Origin: Phycisphaeraceae bacterium
Lineage (GTDB): Bacteria; Planctomycetota; Phycisphaerae; Phycisphaerales; Zrk34
Direction of reading: 5' to 3'
Length of the DNA: 18,617 nt
Assembly (NCBI GenBank): GCA_028281485.1
Contig: JANQJT010000139.1
Location: forward strand, 1 to 18,617
The first letter of the stretch is position 1, and each line of letters opens with the position of its first letter. A model generated the notes under the pieces. It saw nothing but the letters and a program-made list of their open reading frames with translations. It made no database searches and was not told the DNA's origin. The position numbers and the translations under genes were made by a program. Below, piece by piece: positions 1-7,721 of this stretch.

Positions 1-314
1 TCGACGATGCACTGCTCCATCACGCCGCCTCGTCGCGCCCGCAGCTGCACATCCAGACCGGCGGGTGGCGAACGATCATCGAGTACGTACGCGACGGACA
101 CGGCGTCGGCGTGGTGCGAGACGACGTGATCACGGGGCTCGACCAGACCAGGACACTGCTCACGCGGCCCCTCAGCAAGCGACAGATGCCCGCAATCCCC
201 CTGAACCTCATCGCGCGATTTGCACAGGACCGACCCGACGGCCTCGACCTCACCGACGAGGGCAGGGCGTGGCGGGAAGCGCTCGTCGAAACACTCGACG
301 AACAAAGAGACTGA
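1..314 (+). CDS. LysR-type transcriptional regulator, C-terminal part (5' end outside window)
   Basis: The reading frame is open from base 3 to the TGA at 312-314, giving about 103 residues with the N-terminus cut off by the window. The segment looks like the end of a LysR substrate-binding domain: a hydrophobic strand, then VRDGHGVGVVRDDVI. This matches the family pattern in which V-x-x-G-x-G-(I/V) is followed by a short strand and a helix, after which come strand-rich residues and a final amphipathic helix. LysR regulators bind DNA through an N-terminal winged helix, not visible here, and sense a small molecule in this domain. The gene converges on the Nudix gene with a 67-base gap, so nothing ties it to that operon. 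It could also be another periplasmic-binding-fold protein. The family call is moderate and the ligand is unknown. Confidence 0.55.
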   Translation, partial: DDALLHHAASSRPQLHIQTGGWRTIIEYVRDGHGVGVVRDDVITGLDQTRTLLTRPLSKRQMPAIPLNLIARFAQDRPDGLDLTDEGRAWREALVETLDEQRD

Positions 315-381
315 CCGATCACACACGCGATACTTTCACTTTCCCCTCATCTCACGACACACGTTTTTCAACGCTGGAAGA

Positions 382-789
382 TCAGACCCACCAGTTCTCC
401 GAGTGATCCGTGATCGGCTTGAACTGTTCACAAAAGTCCAATTCCGCTAATTCATTCGCCTGGACCCAGCGGTAATCGTCGTGCTCGTCGCTGAGCGCGA
501 ACGTACCGCCGACCCTGTCTGACAGCAGGATCAGGTAGACGATGACGCGCGTGGGGGCTTCGGACTGACTGCTGCCGGCCAGCGTGTGGGGCCTGATCTC
601 CAAACCGGTTTCTTCTCTTGCCTCGCGTGCCAGCGCTTCCAACACGTCCTCACCCGGATCGGTCTTGCCGCCGGGCAGGTCCCACTGACCGGCGTTGTTC
701 TTGCTGGATGGCGACCGGCGGATCGCCAGGTACCTGCCGTCCTCATCACGCACGAGTGTCTTCACCGAGATCACCAGCGGTTTATCCAT
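382..789 (-). CDS. Nudix hydrolase (MutT-like)
   Basis: A 135-residue protein, about one Nudix domain. Nudix enzymes hydrolyse nucleoside diphosphates linked to another group, such as (d)NTPs, ADP-ribose, NAD or alarmones, using Mg held by the Nudix box. The full box is visible from Gly41 to Leu63: G, five residues, E47, seven residues, R55-E56, two residues, E59-E60, one residue, G62-L63. It is preceded by the usual QWDLPGG turn. I chose ATG at 787-789 because an AGAAAGG ribosome site lies about 10 bases upstream; a GTG three codons earlier is also in frame. The start lies inside the end of the upstream synthetase/SLOG gene (8-base overlap), so the two are probably translationally coupled and act on related nucleotides. 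Substrate cannot be read from the sequence. The trailing SENWWV is unusual but not diagnostic. Confidence 0.9.
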   Translation of the reverse strand: MDKPLVISVKTLVRDEDGRYLAIRRSPSSKNNAGQWDLPGGKTDPGEDVLEALAREAREETGLEIRPHTLAGSSQSEAPTRVIVYLILLSDRVGGTFALSDEHDDYRWVQANELAELDFCEQFKPITDHSENWWV

Positions 790-3391
790 CGCCCGCACTG
801 CCTTTCTTTACGATCTGGTATCCCGCTTCCTTCAGCACGACGGCGTAGTTCTTGATCGCGTCAAAGTCATACCGCTTGATGTCCTCCGGAAGCTCCTCCC
901 AACAAATGAGACTGGGATGTGTCATGTGTTTGAAGTTTTTCGTGTCTTCCTTGCTGGGCTTCCAGCCCTCAGCCAATCGCTCGACGTTCCATCGCCCGTG
1001 CTCGAGTTCCGCCATGCGCGCAATCTCGTCCTCATCGAACTCCGGCATGACGATCTGATCCTTATCGGCAACGGCCTTCAGGACGTAACCCTCGCTCGCG
1101 AGGATCTCTCGGGCGTAGAGCACCTGCTGACGATTCGATTCTTTCAGGTCATCGCGGAGATCAACATACTTCGCCCTGGATGGATCAATGGCCGAGTAGG
1201 GACTGCTCTTCAGGTAGTTCTCGTGCACGATCTCGGCGAGCTTTTCAATATCCTCAATATCATCTGTTGCCGGTCGCACGAACGCACGGAGCGTGCTGGG
1301 ATCGTGCACCTCTTCGTGGAGCGCGACCAGGTCGGCGTCATCCGCCCACTCCGGGTCGGCCAGCAGCCGGTCGACGGCGCCGCCGCTGCCCGGCACCACC
1401 GCGACCTTCGCGCCCAGCGCCAAGGCCAGGCGGTACTCGATCGCCGCGATGTCTCCGCCGCCGATACCCAGCACGCGCACGTCACCGGGCTTCCAACCCA
1501 GGTGTGACATGTCGACCCAGTGTTGGATCGGCTCCAACGGGCTGAAGTCCAGGCCCCCGGTCTTGATGATCGCGTCGTATCGATCGCGGTCGGGACTGCT
1601 TTCCTCGCTGTATCTTTCGGGGACATATCCCACCAGATCAAACCGCTTGGTTTGCTGCTTGTTCAGTTCTTCTGCCACATCACCGACGAGACCGGGGATA
1701 CCGACGCGTGTCCCACCGGAACACACCAGACCGTCGGTGTGTTCCAGGGCCCAACTCACGACGTTCTTGTGTTTCTCTGTGACTTCTTTAGGCATCGACT
1801 CGGCACCGCCGGCGATGATGAGCGTGCGACGCGGTGATCCGAGTTCTTTAAGGCTTTCTTCGTCGCTGACCGCTTCCTGCAAATCGACCGGTTGGCCTTG
1901 TTGCCGATGCCGAGCGGCGCGCGCCAGCAGGAGCAGTTGACGCACCTGTCGGTGTTCGTCCGACAGTTCCTGGCCCATGCGGATCGCCTGGATGAATCGG
2001 GCCTCGTCATCGATCGCCTCGATGCTACGGTGCACGCTGAGCTTGAGAAGAACGCGCACCGCCTTGAGATAGGCATCCATCGCGCCCGGCAGGTCATCGA
2101 TCAACAGGTGCAACCGCCCCATCGTAAGCTGCGCACGGGGTTGCTCGATCCCCACGGTCACGTGCTTGCGACAAACCGCGATCGCCTGTTCGATGTAAGG
2201 CACCATCGAACGCTTGATCACGGGTTTTTGCTCACAGATCATCTCGAAGCTCAGGAAATCAGACAGGTGGTAGGGGTTGGCGGGGTCCAACTCGAACGCC
2301 CTCTGGAAACACGCCCGGGCCTCGACATCCTGTCCAGACAAGCGGCTGTATTCTCGCCCCAGACGGGCGGCCGCCTCGGCGCGCGTCCGTATCGCATCGT
2401 GTGACTCCACGTCCTGATCCGAAACCCGATGTTGCATCACCCCCCGGAGCATCTTTTCTCCATCGCCGTGGATCGTTTGAACTCCCGACCGGCGGTGCCG
2501 CTCACACAGCAGCGTGCCGAGTTCCAGCCGGATCGCGTCGTGACAAGACGAATCGACGTCCGCCACCGTTTCCCATTGCGCTTGAGCCGCGCCTACATCG
2601 TTGTTGAGTTTGTAGAATCGGCCGAGCTTCAGTCGCAGCGCCGCCTGCTTGCTCAGGTCGGTCTCGTATTCCACCGCCACCTTGAGAATATCGATCTCAT
2701 CCTGCAAACGATCGTGATCCATGTAGGCTTCGTAGTGCCCGAGGTAGGAATCGATGTCGCCGGCGACCGACATCAGGCGTTCATCTGCGTGCTCCAGTGT
2801 GGCCGCCAGCCCCGCGGCCTCGCGCTTGATCTGGAACGGCGGCTTGATCGCGACCTTGTACAGACGGTCGTGCAACGGATTCGACCACGCGTGCTCCAGC
2901 AGCGTCTTGACCTGGATCTCTGCCTTGAAGCCGTGCTTGCCTTTCACGACATCGGGCGGAACACCGACACCTTCGATAGAAGTGACCCCTTCGGGTATCT
3001 GTACGATGTAATGCACCGCCAGGTAGCCGAACTCCTTGTCGCTGAGCTGGGACTTCTGGTCGAGGCTGTTGGCCCAATCGATCGTGAAGTTCTTTTCGAT
3101 GTAGTCGCAGATCAACGACTTCTCTTCCGACGTCTGCGTGACAACGCGTACGCCGCAGGGATCGGTGATGTCGTACCCCTTGACGGTGTCGAACTTGTGT
3201 TGCTTGCGAACGACCTTCTCGGCGTAGCTCGCGATCGTCTTCGTTCGGCTCTCCACGATGGCGTAGGGCATCAAACGCTTGCACACGATCCCCATTATCG
3301 TGGCGAGGTGCTTCTCGTAAGTCACATACGTCTTGTGTAGCGAATGATACGCACTGACTTTTTCTTGCACGAAGTCTTTATCGATTTTCAT
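782..3391 (-). CDS. RelA/SpoT-fold synthetase, TPR, SLOG and RyR multidomain protein
   Basis: An 869-residue cytoplasmic protein with four parts. Residues about 20-215 resemble a (p)ppGpp synthetase domain: R49-x-K51-x3-S55-x3-K59, D77-x-x-GVR, the GYLAVH loop with Y123, and E159-IQVKT followed by EHAWSNPLHDRLYK, as in small alarmone synthetases and toxSAS. No HD hydrolase domain is present. Residues about 225-490 are helical TPR-like repeats. Residues about 520-710 look like a SLOG/LSDAT Rossmann domain (RTLIIAGGAES, CSGGTRVGIPG, LGIGGGDIAAIE, VVPGSGGAVD). Residues about 785-862 match a RyR domain (ELEHGRWNVERLAEGW, THPSLICWEELP). SLOG and RyR domains are predicted nucleotide sensors in conflict systems. 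The protein could therefore make a pyrophosphorylated nucleotide (ppGpp, ppApp or other) or pyrophosphorylate RNA when its sensors fire. No strong ribosome site precedes the ATG. The domain calls are firm; the activity is inferred. Confidence 0.87.
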   Translation of the reverse strand: MKIDKDFVQEKVSAYHSLHKTYVTYEKHLATIMGIVCKRLMPYAIVESRTKTIASYAEKVVRKQHKFDTVKGYDITDPCGVRVVTQTSEEKSLICDYIEKNFTIDWANSLDQKSQLSDKEFGYLAVHYIVQIPEGVTSIEGVGVPPDVVKGKHGFKAEIQVKTLLEHAWSNPLHDRLYKVAIKPPFQIKREAAGLAATLEHADERLMSVAGDIDSYLGHYEAYMDHDRLQDEIDILKVAVEYETDLSKQAALRLKLGRFYKLNNDVGAAQAQWETVADVDSSCHDAIRLELGTLLCERHRRSGVQTIHGDGEKMLRGVMQHRVSDQDVESHDAIRTRAEAAARLGREYSRLSGQDVEARACFQRAFELDPANPYHLSDFLSFEMICEQKPVIKRSMVPYIEQAIAVCRKHVTVGIEQPRAQLTMGRLHLLIDDLPGAMDAYLKAVRVLLKLSVHRSIEAIDDEARFIQAIRMGQELSDEHRQVRQLLLLARAARHRQQGQPVDLQEAVSDEESLKELGSPRRTLIIAGGAESMPKEVTEKHKNVVSWALEHTDGLVCSGGTRVGIPGLVGDVAEELNKQQTKRFDLVGYVPERYSEESSPDRDRYDAIIKTGGLDFSPLEPIQHWVDMSHLGWKPGDVRVLGIGGGDIAAIEYRLALALGAKVAVVPGSGGAVDRLLADPEWADDADLVALHEEVHDPSTLRAFVRPATDDIEDIEKLAEIVHENYLKSSPYSAIDPSRAKYVDLRDDLKESNRQQVLYAREILASEGYVLKAVADKDQIVMPEFDEDEIARMAELEHGRWNVERLAEGWKPSKEDTKNFKHMTHPSLICWEELPEDIKRYDFDAIKNYAVVLKEAGYQIVKKGSAGDG

Positions 3392-3523
3392 GACCGTGTT
3401 CTCGCTATAGATGCAGACACGCAGCCGCCTTACGGATCGGACGGAGTCGCCGGACGAACCGTGCAGCTATACACTTCGTCATCTTCCAAGACATCCGACC
3501 CGTTCCCCGCATCACAACTGCGA

Positions 3524-3556
3524 ACCGATCCGGCTGGAACTGCCCCGGGGATCGGT
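3524..3556 (-). repeat. 8-bp inverted repeat after the ligase gene
   Basis: ACCGATCC at 3524-3531 and GGATCGGT at 3549-3556 are perfect inverted copies separated by 17 bases. They begin 10 bases after the ligase stop codon and lie inside the 174-base gap before the synthetase/SLOG gene. No run of T follows on the minus strand, so this is not a standard intrinsic terminator. It could be an RNA-processing or stabilising hairpin or an operator. I saw no convincing promoter in the rest of the gap (3392-3523). Confidence 0.5.
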
Positions 3557-3565
3557 CACAGGCTA

Positions 3566-6082
3566 TCACAATCCCCACCACGTATCACCGTGTTCATCTG
3601 GAGCGTCGTCTCCGCACCAACGCGCCCATTCACGCATGATGCGTTGATACAAGGGGCATCGCCCAACGCTGGTTGTGTGTTGCACGTCGCGAAGGATTTG
3701 CCGGTGTATGCCTTCCGTGGCGGCCGAATCATCGCACAGCCGGGCACGCATCAGGTTAACCCTAATCATTCCTAAACGGTTGCCGCGCCGGCGGTGGACA
3801 CGGTAAGCCTGTCGGAGCAGGCGGGCGCGCCGGTCGGGATCACGCGTCAGCCTCACCTCGGCGGGCCAGACGTGATCGGCCAGCAAACCGGACAGGCCCC
3901 GGGCGTGGTGACGCATGTCTGCCAGCATCCGTTGGGCCGCGTCGCGGTCACCCATCCGAAGGTAACAGTTGAACAGGTTCTCGCGTACGCGTGAGCCGCG
4001 CAGCCGCTCACCGAGATCTGCGATCGGTTCGAGACACGCCAACGCCTCGCCGTAGTCACCGCGGAACAAATACCAGAAGCCCAGCGGCTCAGCGATATCG
4101 GAGGGACAGTCGAGTTGACGCCCGCTGTATTCGCGGGACCGCTCGACCCACACCTCCATCTGCGGAAGCGGCGCGTACGTCATCTGACGGTAGATGAACA
4201 GGTGGTCGATGACAGACATGTAACCGTGCATGGAGCGTTCGTACATGTCGCGGAGCATCTGCTCGGGATGGCTCCGGCCCAGGCGGGCCGCGGTCCACGA
4301 CGCGTACCGCATCGCGCGCTCCCACGGATACAACCGCACGGGCAGCCGCCTGTCCTCGGCGGCGCGGCGCTCACACTCGGCCAGCAACCCGTGCGACAGC
4401 GTGTACGCCCGGTCGTAGTGCGCGGTCTGATAGGCCCGGACAACACGCTCGATCTCTTCGTTGAGGGTCGGGAAATCCAACGCCTCACCCCTCGCCCGTT
4501 TCGCGGGTCGCGGCGCCAATCGCCAACGGATCTTCCGGTCGAGCGGGTCGGGCATCTGGAGCTCACCGCGGCGGCCGTCGTATCGGATGTAGTGCCAGTT
4601 CGCCTGATAGCGGTGCGGCCGCTTCCGTGTCGCCAATCGCTCGATCAATTCCGAACGACAGAGCGCACGCGTGTCACGCGGCGGCTCGGCCATCGCGTCA
4701 CGCACCCGCTGCTCGGCGACCTGCGGGATCGTGTGATCCATCGCGCCCGCCGCGTCGAGCTGATTGAACAGCCCGTCGGGGCCGATCTCCGAGAACCGGG
4801 TGTCGATCTCGTGCAGTTGCGCACGCAGGTTCAACACGTCCTCCAGCCGCTCCCACTTCTTGCTCCCGCCTTCAAACAAGGGCCAGCGCTCGATCACGTT
4901 CTCGATCACACGCGGGTCGTCAACCATCTGCTTCGCGTTCAGGTTGTCGATCGTGTAGGGCGCGACCTGCACACAGCGTGCGATGCTCGTGATGTCGCGG
5001 TCCCAGCTCAGGATGTCCTGCGGATCGTATCCGGCGTCCCGGCACCGGGTCTCGTGCAGACACCACTTGGCGGCCCAGTCGAGGCGCGTGGCCACCGATT
5101 GCGGCGCACCCGCTTCGAGTCGATCGAGTATGTCGCCCCAGCAGCCAATCACCTCCGGCGCCCAGTCCGGCATCCAGGGCTCATCGATCCGCCGGGTCGC
5201 CTCCCGTAGGTACCAACGCTGAATGTCTACGGCGCGCAGCGTCTCACGGTCCTCTCGATCGGCGACCGCGATCGAGCAGGCCGGATCGGCGGCGACCCGG
5301 CGCGCCGCGGCCGTCATCTCCTTGGGTATCAATCGGTCCGGGGGCATCACGCCCGCGTCCGCCATCGCCACGACGAGTCCCGTGGCACCCACCTTCAGGT
5401 ACATGCCCAGGTGGCTGCACAGCGACTCGCCGGCGATCAGGTGAAGACGACGCGTGCCGTTGTCCGACAACGGCTCGTCGCGCCCGTTGACCATGTAGTA
5501 CCCGTCCCCGCCGCAGGATCGATCCGAGAGGAAGTAGAGGCGGGGCGAGAGGGTGAAGCGGATCGGCTTGCGTGCCGCGTATCCCCCGGAACCGGTATAG
5601 ATGATACGCGACGCCACAAAGGGCAACAGTGCGCGCAGGAACGCGTCGGAGTGATTGCGGTAGCTGTAGTTCTCGTGACAGCCGAAGCCCGCGGGCGACC
5701 GGCCGTACCCCTGGCTGGTCTTGTAGAGGCGCGTGGCCGGTGAGAACACGCCCCGCCCGCACAACCGCTGCAGGGCGCCGCTGACGATCCGTTCGCCGGC
5801 GAGCACGCAACAGACCAGGTCGGCGGGATTGGTGGTTTCTGGCGTGGCGTATTCGACGTGGGGCCCGTCGCGGTAGAGCCGGGCGCCGTTGCTGAGGAAG
5901 AAGCCCTCCCTGCCCATCGAGCACCGAACCGCCGGCAGGCTCGCGCGGGCCCCGTGCGCCCCGGTCTCAACCAGCCGGTCGAGCAGGTCGGCCGTCCCCG
6001 ACTCGCCCCACCCGGAGGACGAGTCGGGGAGCGGCGCGATCGCGTATTCGGTTTCAACGCCGATGATTCGGGTCACGATCAC
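3566..6082 (-). CDS. pafA: PafA/Dop-family Pup(UBact) ligase with TPR-like C-terminal extension
   Basis: An 838-residue protein. Pup ligases use ATP to phosphorylate the C-terminal Glu of Pup and join it to substrate lysines. Residues 1-515 match the family: IIGVETEYAI with metal-binding E10 and E12, SNGARLYRDGPHVEY with the catalytic-base position at D72, GCHENYS (134-140), NGRDEP and RRLHLIAGES (199-220), YLKVGATGLVV (228-238), and PPRDTRA near 467-473. The distance from the first motif to D72 is about 60 residues, nearer PafA than Dop, which has an extra loop there. Residues about 540-838 are extra: Arg-rich helices with TPR character (YDRAYTLSHGLLAECE, GDYGEALACLEPI). Actinobacterial PafA is about 480 residues and lacks this. 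The GTG start overlaps the modifier's stop by four bases, so the two are coupled. Because the modifier already ends in Glu, no Dop deamidase step is needed. A Dop-like depupylase role is possible but less likely. Confidence 0.88.
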   Translation of the reverse strand: MIVTRIIGVETEYAIAPLPDSSSGWGESGTADLLDRLVETGAHGARASLPAVRCSMGREGFFLSNGARLYRDGPHVEYATPETTNPADLVCCVLAGERIVSGALQRLCGRGVFSPATRLYKTSQGYGRSPAGFGCHENYSYRNHSDAFLRALLPFVASRIIYTGSGGYAARKPIRFTLSPRLYFLSDRSCGGDGYYMVNGRDEPLSDNGTRRLHLIAGESLCSHLGMYLKVGATGLVVAMADAGVMPPDRLIPKEMTAAARRVAADPACSIAVADREDRETLRAVDIQRWYLREATRRIDEPWMPDWAPEVIGCWGDILDRLEAGAPQSVATRLDWAAKWCLHETRCRDAGYDPQDILSWDRDITSIARCVQVAPYTIDNLNAKQMVDDPRVIENVIERWPLFEGGSKKWERLEDVLNLRAQLHEIDTRFSEIGPDGLFNQLDAAGAMDHTIPQVAEQRVRDAMAEPPRDTRALCRSELIERLATRKRPHRYQANWHYIRYDGRRGELQMPDPLDRKIRWRLAPRPAKRARGEALDFPTLNEEIERVVRAYQTAHYDRAYTLSHGLLAECERRAAEDRRLPVRLYPWERAMRYASWTAARLGRSHPEQMLRDMYERSMHGYMSVIDHLFIYRQMTYAPLPQMEVWVERSREYSGRQLDCPSDIAEPLGFWYLFRGDYGEALACLEPIADLGERLRGSRVRENLFNCYLRMGDRDAAQRMLADMRHHARGLSGLLADHVWPAEVRLTRDPDRRARLLRQAYRVHRRRGNRLGMIRVNLMRARLCDDSAATEGIHRQILRDVQHTTSVGRCPLYQRIMREWARWCGDDAPDEHGDTWWGL

Positions 6083-6258
6083 TCACCCTGCTGCTGGCGT
6101 GCCTGGTGCAGGTAACGCTCGCTGTCGCCGGACAGGACGCGATCGATCGCGGATCGCCCGGCATCGGAAACCGATTCGTACGACTCGCCGGCCTGCTCGG
6201 TGTTGATCCGAGCGATACGGGGTTTGGTTTGGCGCGTGGCCACTTCCAACGTGGTCAT
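6079..6258 (-). CDS. ubact: Prokaryotic ubiquitin-like protein, Pup/UBact type
   Basis: A 59-residue hydrophilic protein, close to the size of Pup (about 64) and UBact (about 60). It is rich in Gln, Arg, Ser and Glu, has only one Lys (K12) and no hydrophobic core. It ends in ERYLHQARQQQGE. A C-terminal Gly-Glu preceded by RY and Gln/Arg-rich residues is the hallmark of UBact proteins described from Gram-negative phyla; actinobacterial Pup ends in GGQ or GGE. Its C-terminal Glu would be the group joined to substrate lysines. The ATG at 6256-6258 has AAAGGAG seven bases upstream, which excludes a longer reading of 22 more residues. The neighbouring PafA-type ligase begins inside its stop codon (GTGA overlap), the strongest support for the call. 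The final residues are QQGE rather than GGE, so the identification rests on C-terminus, size and context together. Confidence 0.85.
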   Translation of the reverse strand: MTTLEVATRQTKPRIARINTEQAGESYESVSDAGRSAIDRVLSGDSERYLHQARQQQGE

Positions 6259-6327
6259 GGGGCTGCTCCTTTCTCGTGTGAACCCTGATGACTGGCGCCC
6301 TCCGGCCGCTCCTTTGGGTGCCAATAC

Positions 6328-6355
6328 ATCATACGTCTATAGTAATTATTGTCAA
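6328..6355 (-). promoter_or_regulatory. Sigma70-like promoter of the modifier-ligase operon
   Basis: On the minus strand TTGACA (6350-6355) and TATGAT (6328-6333) are separated by 16 bases. The -35 is a perfect consensus and the -10 matches five of six. The predicted start is near 6321, leaving a leader of about 63 bases before the modifier ATG. The site sits in an AT-rich island (about 6325-6385) that stands out from the GC-rich surroundings. A near-identical motif occurs twice on the plus strand, AATTATTGTC at 6344-6353 and AATTATTTGTC at 6374-6384; one copy overlaps the -35, so it may be an operator. Confidence 0.65.
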
Positions 6356-6413
6356 CTATTAATCGTTTTGTTCAATTATTTGTCCGTCGCGTGATGCTCG
6401 CGCCCGCGCACAG

Positions 6414-6448
6414 AAAACCGGCGCGTCCGCCCGGCGCCCCCAGGCGCC
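6414..6448 (-). terminator. Probable terminator after the GH43 gene
   Basis: Downstream of the GH43 stop on the minus strand are two GC hairpins: GGCGCC-TGGG-GGCGCC (6448-6433) and an overlapping one formed by CCGG arms at 6431-6434 and 6418-6421 with two further pairs inside. The second is followed by TTTTC. The hairpins would separate GH43 transcription from the modifier-ligase promoter. The stem of the second hairpin is bulged, so confidence is moderate. Confidence 0.45.
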
Positions 6449-6490
6449 AAAGCGATCGTGCCGGATCGTGTTCCTTTTGTGATCTGAGCG

Positions 6491-7603
6491 TTATTGCGAC
6501 GGTTGAGCGTCGAACCAGGCGGTGCTCCACTTGTCCTGCCAGCGGACCTCGGGTCGATCCCCATTGAACTCGATCGGCAACCAGACGTAGCGCGAATCCT
6601 CGAGGTTCTTGGGATTCCATCGGTCGGCCATGAAGATGTAGGCGTCGTCCTTGCCCTGGATCGGCAGCACGTACGTGCTCTGGGAGTAGAAGGTCACGTC
6701 GCTGTTCTTGCCCACACAGGGATTGCCCAGCTCCGTCCACGGGCCCCAGATCGAGTCGGCCACGGCCGAGCGTGCGGGGTTGGGATGCCAGGCCGTGCAG
6801 CCCGACGCGATAAAGTAGTAGCGGCCGTCGCGCTTGAAGACCGCCGGCGCCTCCATCGAGCGATCGATGAAGACCCGCTTGTATTGGCCGGTCAGCTGGG
6901 TGTAGTCGTCGTTGAGCAGGGCGATGTGGTGGGTGGCGTTTTCTTCAGCCGAGTAGAAAAGGTAAGCCCTCTGGTCGTCGTCGACGAACAGCGTCATGTC
7001 GCGCGCCATCTGCCCCTTCTCGTGGTCGCGGACGTAATGCGCGGGCGGGTCGGATTGTTTGTCAGCCTCGTCGGCGTTCTTGGGCCAGACCCCCTTGTTG
7101 GGCCGAATGCTGTAGAGGTAGGTAAACGGGCCGGTGGGCGAGTCGCTGATCGCCACGCCCACGCTCGCCTTGCCGTAGTTCATCGAGTCGATGTGCATCC
7201 ACATCACGAACTTGCCTGTGGCCCGGTTGTAGATCACCTTGGGGCGCTCGACGACCTTCGAGGTGTGCAGGTCGTGGGTCGGGTCGTCCTGGTTTGCGGG
7301 CAGGACGTTGCCCTCGGGCTTCCAGTTCAGCAGGTCACGGGAGCTGTAACAAGACACGCCGGTCACATCGACGCGCGAACCGCCCCAGCTGGCGTTCGAC
7401 TTGGGCATCCAGGTCTTGCCCGTCTTCATCTCGCCGTACCAGTAGTAGGCGCCCTCGTGGTAGAGCATCCCGCCGCCGTGCGCGTTGATCGGATTGCCTT
7501 CGGCGTCGTCCCACACCTCACCGGGCTTATATGCTTCCATTGCAAAGGCCTGGGAAGCAAACACCAATCCGAGAACGCAGAACAGTAAATGAATCTTTTC
7601 CAA
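6491..7603 (-). CDS. Secreted glycoside hydrolase family 43-like protein
   Basis: A 370-residue exported protein. Residues 1-21 form a signal peptide (MEK, hydrophobic core, SQAFA). The mature part has five-bladed-propeller GH43 signatures: GGGMLYHEGAYYWYGE (43-58), ERPKVIYNRATGKFVMW (119-135), ARDMTLFVDDDQRAYLFYSAEEN (200-222; D202 the likely pKa-setting Asp) and SMEAPAVFKRDGRYYF (249-264; E251 the likely catalytic acid). GH43 enzymes cleave arabinose, xylose or galactose units of plant and algal polysaccharides. The N-terminal NAHGGGMLYH replaces the usual catalytic-base Asp segment, as in exo-beta-1,3-galactanase-like subfamilies, so a galactan or arabinogalactan substrate is plausible but unproven. 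The TTG start is supported by GGAGG eight bases upstream. A TetR regulator is divergently transcribed and may control it. Confidence 0.85.
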   Translation of the reverse strand: MEKIHLLFCVLGLVFASQAFAMEAYKPGEVWDDAEGNPINAHGGGMLYHEGAYYWYGEMKTGKTWMPKSNASWGGSRVDVTGVSCYSSRDLLNWKPEGNVLPANQDDPTHDLHTSKVVERPKVIYNRATGKFVMWMHIDSMNYGKASVGVAISDSPTGPFTYLYSIRPNKGVWPKNADEADKQSDPPAHYVRDHEKGQMARDMTLFVDDDQRAYLFYSAEENATHHIALLNDDYTQLTGQYKRVFIDRSMEAPAVFKRDGRYYFIASGCTAWHPNPARSAVADSIWGPWTELGNPCVGKNSDVTFYSQSTYVLPIQGKDDAYIFMADRWNPKNLEDSRYVWLPIEFNGDRPEVRWQDKWSTAWFDAQPSQ

Positions 7604-7721
7604 GATTTTAACCTCCAGTCGTTGGTAAGATTCCGCGCGGCCGCGGGTTAGCCTGAAGACGCGGACGATTGCGGCGATCTGTCACCAACCAACGAGATAA
7701 CAACGCAAGACATAGAGATTT

